A stretch of 64,000 nucleotides of DNA from Euryodendron excelsum. Lineage: Eukaryota > Streptophyta > Magnoliopsida > Ericales > Pentaphylacaceae. Positions within the stretch are counted from its first letter, which is position 1. Every line of letters starts with the position of its first letter. The DNA lies in the NCBI GenBank assembly GCA_033060915.1, contig CM065397.1, positions 24,315,001 to 24,379,000 on the forward strand, written 5' to 3'. A program made the position numbers and the translations under genes. The notes beneath the pieces are model-generated. The model saw only the letters and a program-made list of their open reading frames with translations, ran no database searches and was not told where the DNA came from. Shown piece by piece: positions 34,498 through 44,604 of the stretch.

Positions 34498-36681
34498 CAT
34501 GATTAGTCGTAAGACTCTGTTTTAATGAAACTATATGTTTAGCAACCTAATTTAGGGTTCCAACGAAATGTCCAAAGGTTCCACAAAGAGAAGAGAAGGC
34601 AATCTACTTAATTGCTCCACTTCAAGGTAGAGGGCAGGGAAGCATACATTACCTTGGTGTCTTCACCAATGCTACCACTGATGACTATCGACTTTGGATG
34701 ACTCGTGATTTCACATTACTCTTAGCTGGACGACTTAATGTGCTACTTCTTGTATTCTCTTGTATATATTGACATGCTAATTTGTACCTCAATTAACAAT
34801 AATTTTATCAACTATTTTTTTGTTTTTTTTTTTTTTGTAAAACGAATGAGAATACTTGGACTTACCTGGTTTGCCTTGCTGCATTACGAGGTTGAGTATG
34901 AGGCTACTTGTGTGATGCTTAAACCGCTGCGTGATTATGATACGGCTACATGTAGGGTTTGCTTTCATTTTACATGTCCATTTTTCTTTTAGTAAAAATG
35001 ATTTTTTGGAACCTATTTGTCCAGATCTATCAAACAATACTAATATCCAATTACGTAGGCAACTTCAGCGAAATTTCTCCGTTGGTTAAAAAGTTAAATT
35101 TGACAGAATTTCTTCGTTGAATAAAACTTAAAACATTAAAATTTCTGTCAATTTTTTTCAAATTTCAAAAAGCCATAACTTTAAAAGCATTTTATTCGTT
35201 TTGGACATTTTTTTTTTATTTATTTCATGTGCTGTTTGAGATCTAAACGTTTTCAACTGGGCATAGGCAGTTTGGGTGAGGTGACTTCATATATTCAAAA
35301 AAAAAAAATGCAATTTTGGCTATCAATATGTGAAAATAAAAGTGTTATTTTAGCTCCAATTAATAGAGAGAAATTTCACAATTTAAAATTTTAAAGTATT
35401 ATAACTTTCTCTCTTCTTGTCCATTTGTTTTATAAAATTGAAATTTTTTTTAATCAATTCGTCAAGATCCATTAAAAAAGACCCACGTTAAATAACAAAT
35501 CATGTATCTCTCTATTACTTTCAGAATTCAAATGGTCACATTACTCTGCACTCAACTTTTTAATTTTATGCATTTTTCAAGATCTAGATGTTTGGACTAG
35601 CCTGTAAGTAGTTTGGGCATGTTATTTTGAAACATAAATGTTTTTTGGCTCTCAATTTGTGAAAAAAAAAAAAATTGGTTATTTTAGCTGTAAGAGAGAG
35701 ATGACAATTTATTACTTTCATCCTATGTTCATTTTTTTTTTTTTTTTTATAAAATTGAAACTTTGGGAACCCATTCATTGAAATCTATCAAAACTTGAAA
35801 AAATTGACAAGATTTCACTCTATTTATTTTCTCACTTCTATCGGTCATATAACTTTACACTCGTTCTTCCGTTTTGTAGGACTCCTTTTCATGTAAATTT
35901 TTTTTATAATGAGATCTAGATGTTTCAATAGCCCTGCAAAGGTCAAGGGTCAGCTTGATTCGTCCAGCCTCTTAAGGTTCAAAATTGATGTGGCTAGGTT
36001 CTTCAATCACCAGAATGGAGCCTATAGTTATAAGTGCACAATATGAGAGAGATCAATATCTGAGCAATACAAGGATGACTCAAAAACCGGAAGACAAAGC
36101 CAGGCATACAGAAAGAGGGTTAAGCCCAAAGAGGAAAAATATGATGAAAGAATCAAAGAAATTCCCAACTGCCTCTATATGATATAAATGTTCATTAGAG
36201 CTACTCTTTGGCATCAGAAGAGCAGGAACAAATAGTGGTAGAACCCCTACCAAAACATGAATTTTGTCCCAAGCTCTATCGCTTGTTAGCCAGATGAGGA
36301 TGATTCTGAAAGGTGGTGGTGGCTGGCCCCAAAAAGCCAATCACACAATTTTATTTCTCTTATGGAACTATCAAGGATTGGGGCGACCATTGATAGTTCA
36401 TGCTCTCCGACAGTGAATTAGAACTCATCGCCTCTCCATCATTTTCTTGATGGAAACAAAAAACAATGACTGGAAAGTTGATTAGATAAGGATTGATTGT
36501 AATTTCAACTTGGGCAGTTCTCTGTAACCTATTGGACTCTAGAGTGCTTTGGCAATATGGTGGAAGAAGAAAAATTATTTTCACTTATCTGCTTCAATTG
36601 TAACAAGAAAAAATAAGTAATCAGTGCACAATTCTTGGTGGCATTATGGTTGCCAAGAAAAGAAAATAATAATTTGCATCT
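34498..36681. other. Unassigned AT-rich DNA with internal repeats
   Basis: No gene. 35240-35905 is a diverged tandem repeat described separately. Two long T runs lie near 34806-34838 and 35735-35750. Confidence 0.5.
35240..35905. repeat. Diverged tandem repeat, unit about 340 bp
   Basis: Units begin near gatctaaacgtttt (35240) and gatctagatgttt (35581), and a third start, gagatctagatgttt, is at about 35912. Shared blocks: gtttgggyatgtt, ttttggct.tcaatttgtgaaa, ttattttagct, ttttataaaattgaaa.tt and atctatcaaaa-like text. Confidence 0.65.
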
Positions 36682-37480
36682 CTGGACAGATTGGGATACT
36701 CTCCATTACACCTATGAAATGGAGATCTCTATTTCATTTTATAATAGTTTGATACCACATTTAAATGGACAATTAATGAACCAGATGAAGCCACCTCATT
36801 TTGATTTTTAAAAACTTTAACAATACTACGTCATCTTGTTCAAAGGAGTAAAATTATTTAATTTCTTTTCTCAATTAACGGAAAGCATCCATCTAAACTA
36901 GGGTTTGCTCCTTAATTTGAAGAAAAGCTTTACCCTTTTGTCCCAGAACTTGAGGGGCCCTGCTACAGAGCCAACAATTTGAAGGGGAATTTTTTTTTTG
37001 TTTCACAGCTCTCTATATTCAGGCAAGCAAGTAATGAAGGATTGAATTCATGTGCATATATATACACTGATATACGGCTAAACTTATATATAAAGAGAGA
37101 TTAAAACCCAACAATGGAATGTGATACATCCCTTTTGATTCATTGTACTACAAAGTACAGATAGATGACAGGAGAAAGAAGAAGAAGGTTGTGTTTGAGA
37201 GCAATCTAGCCTTACACATGCCGTGAGGGAGAGAAATGGGACTGTGTCTAGGATAAACCTAGTTTAGACAGAAGCTTTCTCCGTTAGTTTTATAAAAAAT
37301 ATTAAATAATTTAACTATTTGTACAAAACGACTTAGTATTACAAGGCTTTTAAAACCAAAGTATGGTAGTTTCATCTAGCCCATTGATTGTTCATTTAAA
37401 TGAGATGTCAATTTAATATCAAATGACATGAAGATCTCCATTCCATAGATGTATTGGAGAGAATCTTAATCCGGTCTCGG
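36682..37480. mobile_element. Long-TIR element (Mutator/foldback-like)
   Basis: About 800 bp whose two ends are inverted copies over roughly 200 bases: left 36682-36905 and right 37255-37480. Shared text includes ctctccattacacctatg, atttaaatggacaat, attatttaat.tttt and ctaaactagggttt. The middle contains no coding sequence. Long TIRs relative to length fit non-autonomous Mutator-like or foldback elements. No target duplication was identified. Confidence 0.7.
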
Positions 37481-38361
37481 GACTTTACTTGCATGTTTAG
37501 AAATTAAATTCTTTCCTTTCTCTAAGCAACCAAAAAGAGAGAAATTTATACGCAGAAACCTTAAGTTAGCCTTGAGTCATTTGATTGACCTGTTCTGATT
37601 GATGTTTACGAGTTTGTTTGAAATTTTAGGAAGGGAAGAGCACTTTTTGTTTATAAACCCTCGCAAGCGGTGCATACTGTAAAAAAGATGGTTTAATTAC
37701 GTATGAGTTATAATCGTCTCCTAAGTACAATATAGAAGTTGTGATATAGTGAGCTACATCTTTGTTAGAATAATAGAAGAGAGAGACAGAAAGAGAAATA
37801 ACCTAGAACATGATCTTTGTAACATAATGCATTATATTAATATATTGAAGTAATCTACTATACTAAGAAATAACCTTTATATATAAGCCTAAGAACAATG
37901 GTGAATAAGTAATAAAAAATAAAAATCAACACATAAAGAAGCCAAGATAAAATATAACCATATGATGGGAGACTATTATTGTCTCGAATGAACTACCAGT
38001 ATAATGAAAATGGTTGTGATCATACTTACCAAAACCCTAACTAAATTATGAGTAAAGAATACGGTATCATCATCCCTATAAAAAACCATCTCATGTCCTC
38101 AATGTCTAGTTTGATAGTCTCTGAAACAATACATGAGATACGTATAGCAGACCGTTGGCCCTTGGGGTTTGTACATTCAAACTTTGAAGTGGCACTTGAT
38201 ATCTTCAATGGTGGGAGACTATTATTGTCTGGACCACCATCATTCATTACATGCTTATCTAACCACATGAACCCTCACATTTCGTTTGGCCTCTACCATA
38301 GATTGATATAGTTTTTCCCACGCTCCTACAGCTTTACCGAAGCTGTGATGCCAAGCAATGT
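37481..38361. other. Unassigned DNA left of the CACTA element
   Basis: The block gggagactattattgtct occurs at about 37967 and 38211, a partial duplication. A 75-codon minus-strand frame (38041-38268) between them, with KFECTNPKGQRSAIRIS, is not recognised. Confidence 0.35.
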
Positions 38362-38559
38362 CACTATGAGAAAAGAGGGCATTGGTGATGGAATATTTGC
38401 GACGGCTACCTTTGCCGTCGCAAAAGTTCTGTTTTTCAAGACGTTAATGTTCTCAACGCAAAAAATATTATTTATGACAGTACTATTTGCAATGGCAATC
38501 TTGTCGTCGAAAAAAAAAAAAGTATAAAACGACGTTGTTTGGTTTAATTAAATTCAACA

Positions 38560-39180
38560 CCTTCTTCTTCTTACATAACGATGTATTTGCAATGAGGTGG
38601 TGCCGTCGTAAATAATATTTAATATAACAACGTAGTTTCATTTTCAAAATGATTTTGCCCCCTTTTTTTCTTCTCTTCCCTTTGTTTTTTTCTCTTTCCC
38701 TCTTGGCCTAAAATCAATTTAGCAAAAAACAAAAAGCCCAAGAATCAGTCGATGATTCCCTCTTCTTCCCTTTTCCCTCTTCCCTCTTCCCTCTGTAAAA
38801 TCACCAACGTCAGCAAAAGCTCTGCTCCGTCGCTCCATCGCGCTACTCCGGCCAGCCACTGCCGCTGAATCTTTGGGTCTGGATCGATCAGCCATTGCTG
38901 CTGAATCGATCTCTGCTCCTCTACCGCTCCGGTAAGCTGCTTGCTCTCTCTCTCTCTCGCTGAATTTTTGGGTTTGTATCGATCAGCCATTGCCATCTTC
39001 CACCGCCTCAACGTCGATGTTGCCAACCTATTTGCGGCACCCATCACTCGCTGGTTGCCGCCTCACACATCCACCGCCTCACGCTTCCACCGCTACAATC
39101 AGTGTATATAAATGGGCATATGTGAACATTGCGATGCGTCCAGATCGGAAGAGGTGGACGAGCAGCCTTCAAAGGTATTC
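38560..39180. other. GC-rich, UTR-like stretch inside the CACTA element
   Basis: C/T-rich simple repeats (ttccctcttccctctt) followed by GC-rich text with a repeated block ggtctggatcgatcagccattg / gtttgtatcgatcagccattgc (about 38877 and 38973). It resembles a plant 5' leader and may be the leader of the element's own gene or captured host DNA. No coding sequence could be assigned. Confidence 0.35.
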
Positions 39181-39311
39181 TGATTGCTTTTCGTTAATAT
39201 GATGTTCTAATGTTGTTACAAGCTTCTGCCTGTTGCTTTATATTGTTGTAAAATATCAATGGTAGTAATATTCTTTATTAGATACTCAAAGCAAATTGAT
39301 ATTTGCCCTTA

Positions 39312-39652
39312 GGCTATGTTTGGATTGTAGGAATGAGAAGGGGGAGTGGGAATTAGATTTCAGATATTATTTATTATGTTGCTTGGTATGTGCAAGATAT
39401 GGAAATGTCATCTGGAGTCATATTTCCAAGTCCAGCTATTATTTGGTATACATGATCTTTATAAGGTAAACTGCAATAAAATTTCTATAAGTTGAACTCT
39501 ACAAACATGATCTTTAAAATTGATGGGGCAAGATTAGAAGGTAAGCTGCAAATAAATGAAGATTAAATAAAGAAAAAAGAAAAAGAGTAATACAACAAAT
39601 ACATAATCTTCCTTTTCTTTTGTCTCTCACTTCTTTGGAATCCAAATACAAC
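39312..39652. mobile_element. Harbinger/Tourist-like MITE inside the CACTA element
   Basis: Left terminus ggctatgtttggattgtagg, nearly the same as the terminus at 23138; the right terminus (reversed) gttgtatttggattcc is more diverged. Both are flanked by tta (39309-39311 and 39653-39655). 341 bp, no coding. Confidence 0.55.
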
Positions 39653-41850
39653 TTATGGAGAAAACGATACTACATCAAATTGTTCTAACTATCACCAGGT
39701 GTGAAGAGAAAATGACAAAATGGTCAGTTTCAATTGAATTTGGGGCATCACCTAAATAAGAAGATCCCACACAACAACAATTGAGCCTCCCAAATGAAAG
39801 CAAACTAGATTCTCCCTAAAAAAAGAAAAAAAAAGGATTGTCTCAATAAAGAAAATTTGGCCCCTTAGCCTAGATCAAGCTACAACATAGACATATAAAG
39901 ATAATCAATGACAAGAAGTACTTTGATATACAGAAAATATATTTAGCTCATATACAAGTTTTCTCTCATCTCACTTGCCTTCCACAAGTTCTAAACAAGC
40001 TCTTAATTTTACTTTTTTTTAGACGCCTTCAAATTCATTTTGTTTGTTTCTATAGACACAATTTTGTAGCTGTACTGAAAAAGCAACTTGAAATGATCAA
40101 TATAGGTTTAGAAAAGCAAGTTGTGGTGCCAAAAAATAGATGATAATTATTAGTAATTGTGTCTGATTAGTCAAGCATCTTGGCTCTAGCAGTACTTCCA
40201 AATTCTTGCAATTTAAACATCACTGCCTTTCTTTTAAGTCATCAACATTTTAGCATAAGACATCTCTAACTCAAGAAGCATTCGTGCGTCTTCTCCTTGT
40301 ATCTTATTTTTTTTAATTACCCCTCGAATGATTGAAGAAATAGAGGATGATATATTTTATAAATTCTTGTGTATCCATTCAGCTTAACCTGCTTGTAATT
40401 ATTTGACACCAGAACTACTACTCTGTGTTTCTATACCAATTAGCAGTTTGAATCACAGCTATTCAACACTTTTTAAGTATTGGGATAGGATTACTAAGCC
40501 TTGTCCCAAATAATTATTGTTGATTGTTTAAATTTATCAGCCACCCCTCCCCTTGCATTTGGCTCTATCTAATGTCACATAATTCATATATTTCTACCTT
40601 TGTTTTAGGGCAGTACCTGATAGCTGCATTTTCTCAATTGGTGTTTGATGTTGAATAATTGCTTGCACCATTTTTTTTAAAAGATGTGTTTAATCATGAG
40701 AATCGATCAAATTGCTTGTTGTTTGATACAGAAGGAATGGATATAAAGCTTCATATTTTGATTACTTTAGAGGAGATACATAGAAGAATTATGATGTGTG
40801 TGACTATGATGATGGTGCTGTCAGCAAAAACTGTATACTGATTACACCTGGGACATGAGGGAAAAGGGTGAAGTCTTGATGAATTATCTCTCCTTATGTT
40901 GTAGTAGCTTTGGGTATCAGTAGGTGAAGTGACATCAAGTTTTTTAAGTCATTGAAGGCTGAAACTAATAATTTCGTAATTGGATTCTTTTAGTTTCAGG
41001 AACAAAAGCAATATAAATTGCAATCTGCATGATTGGTAATTAATTTTCATTCAGAAAACATTTTCACATTCTTTGGTGAGCATATCTTTATCCAGAGTTA
41101 TTTGCAACATGTCATTTATGTGGTAGTGCATAGTTTCTCAATAATGAAGAATCATGTGGTTTTCATATGGCATTACTTTCTGTGTTTTAACTGGCCCAAT
41201 CCTAGAAAAACTTTGGCTGAATTTGATAGTTTGAATCTGACAGTTAGTTTTATTTTGTTTATGTTCTAAAAACAAATAATGGAATTTAGTTGGCATGATA
41301 ACGAAGACATGGCTTGCGATGAATTTGAGCTTGGATGAGACAAGTTTGCTGATAGATGCAGAGGAAAATTAAATTATCATTACAGTTGGCTATTATTCAG
41401 TATATAGAGGAATTTAGTTGAAAATGGATAATTAGAACTTCCAGGTTGAATTATTGTCCAGCATTCATAGAACTCTGTAAATCAATCTTGCCTCACTTCT
41501 TGGCTTTGATCTAAATTTGTCTTCTGGGAAACTGTTTTTTCTCTTTTGTTTACATCAGTGGTTCTTTCAAGAAATTTGAACTTGGGTCTCTTGTATCTAT
41601 ACTAAAAATTCTATTCAGTTCCTAAATCAGCAATCATTTTCAAGTACAACTAATTGCTGAGCAATTCACTAACTTCTTGAATTACAAGGTGTATTAATTG
41701 GACTCATAAAAAAAAAAAAGATGAAGAATATTCAGCCTGCCCTAAGCTATATGCCCCACCAAATGCAATTGGTAAATTTTATGGTATGCAATTTAGATTC
41801 CATGAAATGTAGTTCTTCAAGATGTTTTGAGTTTTTCTGGTTTGTTTTAG

Positions 41851-42023
41851 ATGCTTAGAATTGTGTATAATGACCCTAATGGGTATGCTCTGTCTAATAT
41901 TTAGATAGGATATGACTGTTCATGATATTTTAGATAGCATTTGATGACACTAATGGGCATGCTCTGAGAATTTGACTGTTCATGCTTAGAATTGTGTATA
42001 ATGACCCTAATGGGTATGCTCTG
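41851..42023. repeat. Direct repeat pair, 42 bp at 131-bp spacing
   Basis: atgcttagaattgtgtataa...gggtatgctctg at 41851-41892 recurs at 41982-42023 with no difference I can see. A partial third copy (taatgggcatgctctgagaa) lies between. Confidence 0.85.
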
Positions 42024-42149
42024 AGAATGGTAGAATTTGTATCATCAGCTGGTATACTAGTTATTGATATCTTCAAACTCTAAACCATTGATTTTTGCTT
42101 ATGAACTTTGTTAGGAAAAATTGAATCTAAAGCAAAACCAGCTGCAAGT

Positions 42150-42475
42150 AAGGGTAAAACCCCCAAACGAGTTCGGAACTTCGTCAAACTCGACATGTAG
42201 TAAGATTTAGGCACGAGTGACGTATGGGAATGAACGGCCAGGTCACCGAAGTCCTGGTGTCCTGGTTTGAGAGATGTAACACTTTTTTTCTATTTTTTCC
42301 TTAGCTTTTTTTAAAATACGTGTTTTTCGAGCCGTTTAGGTACTAAAACCTCCAAACCAACTCGAGACTCCATCAAACATGACACTTGGGAAGGTTTAGG
42401 TATGAGTGACGTGTGGGAACAAACGGCACGGTCTTCGGAGTCTCAGTTTGTGAGATATAACACTTTTTTTCTCTC
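42150..42475. repeat. Two satellite-like units inside the CACTA element
   Basis: Two blocks at about 187-bp spacing share gagtgacgt(a/g)tggga..aacgg and, between them, gccgtttaggtactaaaacc. These resemble the 178-bp units at 17875-19866 (gagtgacgtgtgggag..aacgg and gccgttggggtaccgaaat) in both sequence and order. Confidence 0.65.
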
Positions 42476-42576
42476 TTTTCCTTACTTTTTTTAGAATAAC
42501 CGTTTTGCGTAATTGTATTAATTATGTGTAAGTTTTTTAAATTTCTGATTTAAAAATATTGTATTTATTATTGTAG

Positions 42577-42939
42577 GATGGAGTAAAGGTTTCTTTACTT
42601 TATTTTGGTCTTTTGAAACTCGAATTAGTGGAAGGAGTTCTTGTTAGCTCGAATCCATTGACAAAAATTGATGGAAAACCATTGTGTCCAAATTATTACA
42701 AAGTTTTTGTTCAAAATGCTCGAAAACCTAACGCTTTATTGGAACGACCTCGCAAAGACATTATAGCCGTTGAAGAATCTGTCGGCCGACATTTGGCTTG
42801 GCTTTCTCGTGGTGTAAATTACATTTTTATTTCAATAAGCCCATATATTAGATGCATATCTATTAATTTTATTTATTATGTCATTATCATATTTAATATT
42901 TTTTTGTTTTCTTCTTTTTAGGTTATTCATAAAGAATAG
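42577..42939 (+). pseudogene. Terminal exons of a CACTA-associated gene (DUF8039-like)
   Basis: After an acceptor ttattgtag/GATGGA the frame runs 79 codons (DGVKVSLLYFGLLKLELVEG ... LCPNYYKVFVQNARK ... AVEESVGRHLAWLSRG). A donor-like /GTAAAT follows at 42814, then an acceptor tttttag/GTTATT at 42921/42922 adds VIHKE and a stop at 42939. The AVGxxLAWxxxLV type of ending recalls the plant transposon-linked DUF8039 domain of CACTA gene 1. Upstream exons were not found, so it is a fragment. Family naming is from memory of motif wording. Confidence 0.5.
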
Positions 42940-43770
42940 GTGGATGGTCTTTTTGTATTAGCTTATATTGTAATAGACTAAAAGCTCTGTTTTGTTGAAT
43001 GAATTTTTTATTTTGGTTGTTCGTTTTGTGAAAGGTTATGTACGTACTTTGGTTTTGTTTTAAATTTTGGTAGAAGACAATATTGTTTGTTTGTTTGTTT
43101 GTTGTTTGGATATGTATATTAAAATGAAATATTGATTTTGTTAAGTATTTATTTAAGCATTTTGGTTTTAGTGAATGTTTGAATTTGGTAGTTTTGATCA
43201 TATTAAATGTTTATTTTATCAGGGTAAATAATAAATTACAAAAATTATTCCTAATATGGAGCAAAAAAAAATTTTTTTTTCAAAAGTATTTGTGACGGCA
43301 GGGACCGTCGCAAATACTTTGGCCATTTTAAATTAATTATTATGAAATAGTATTTGCGACGGCAGGGACCGTCACAAATACTTTGGCGATTTTAAATTAT
43401 TTATTTCGCAATAGTATTTGTGATGGCAAGAACTGTCGCAAAAGGGGGGTCATATTTAAATTTTATTACGTAAAAATGCATTAGCGACGGTAATATGTCT
43501 GTCGCAAATAAGCTTTTTTGCGACTACAATTTAAACTGTCGCAAGTAAAATTGATCCCGTTGTGCACTATTTGTGATGGGAAATATGCCGTCGCAAATAG
43601 TCTCCATGCTGTCGCATAGCCGTCGCTAAAAGTATATGCCACCTCACCATTTGTGTCACCTAAAATGTCGTCGCACATAAGCATTTGCAACAGCATGGAG
43701 CTGTCGCAAATAGTGCTTTTCTTGTAGTCATATGGTGGAACTTCGATTTCTCTGTGTTTTTAAGAACTAG

Positions 43771-44056
43771 TAGGGGCGGACCCAAAAATTTTCTTGAGGG
43801 GAGGGCCAAGGTAATTTTTTTTTTAAAAAACTTTGGGGAGCTAAGGTAAAATTTTATGAATTTTTGAGGGCTAATACTAAGATTCTTATCCTAAATACTT
43901 TAAAATTTGTGAGATATAAATAGAATTTAAAAGACTCAAGGGGGTCGAAGCACTAATTTCTAACATAAATATACAAAACCTATGGGGCTTAAGCATAGTT
44001 TTAAAAACTCAAGGGGGGCCGAGGCCCTCCTTGGCCCACACATAGGTCTGCCCCTA
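43771..44056. mobile_element. hAT-like MITE
   Basis: 286 bp with terminal inverted repeats taggggcggaccca and (reversed) taggggcagacct. Inner blocks gagggccaaggt and ggcccacac extend the pairing imperfectly. No coding sequence and no obvious 8-bp duplication. It lies 41 bases beyond the CACTA right end. Confidence 0.7.
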
Positions 44057-44604
44057 CGAATTGGTTTGTCTAGGAGCGAGCAAACCCATTGAGAAGCTAT
44101 TGAGTACATTTATGGCAAGTATATAAGAATTTTAGCGTGTAAAACATATACAAAAGAGAGATGAAGAGGATGAACCACAAACTAAGCTTGGAGAAAACTT
44201 CTGTGAAGGAATTAGGGTTTCTCATCTATGAGCCCAAAAGAGAGAGAGAGAGTCTGTCTTTTCTGATCTGTGATCAGAGAGAGTCTACGAATAATAGACA
44301 GAGGGAGAAAAACTGATTTTTTTTTTGTTTTTAGGACAAAGTAGAGTTACATAAAGATAAAAGAACTCTGTTTTGATCTTATGTCTTATTCATGTTTATC
44401 TTTTTCGTTTTAACTTGGGCTCTTCAGGGAAGCTGAAAATTGGAAGTAAAGACTGATCAAATAGCATATGCTCAATCAACTTTTTTGGGACTCTCCATGA
44501 TAAATAGCTAGCTCATAAGTATTCCCTTGGGGCTGTATTGGGTGCTTTAATGAGGTTTCAGAAGCCAGTGAAAATAAAGGTAAGAAGAGTTTAAGCTGAT
44601 AATA
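44057..44604. other. Unassigned DNA between MITE and LINE
   Basis: Contains a gagagaga run near 44233 and no recognisable gene. It may include the decayed 5' part of the LINE. Confidence 0.4.

Larger units (their letters stand above)
38362..43729 (+). mobile_element. CACTA (En/Spm-like) transposon
   Basis: 5368 bp. Left end CACTATGAGAAAAGAGGGC at 38362; right end (reversed) GACTACAAGAAAAGCACT at 43729, the standard plant CACTA terminus with its first base changed. Subterminal tttgcgacggc motifs, often as short inverted pairs, fill 38396-38610 and 43288-43715, as expected for transposase-binding sites. No TNPD-type transposase is seen; a spliced gene remnant lies at 42577-42939. Flanking triplets (tgt, ata) do not match, so no target duplication remains. 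Confidence 0.85.

Noticed and set aside
38041..38268. 75-codon minus-strand frame between two copies of gggagactattattgtct
   Set aside because: No recognised motif, overlapping plus-strand frame of greater length, and no convincing exon borders.
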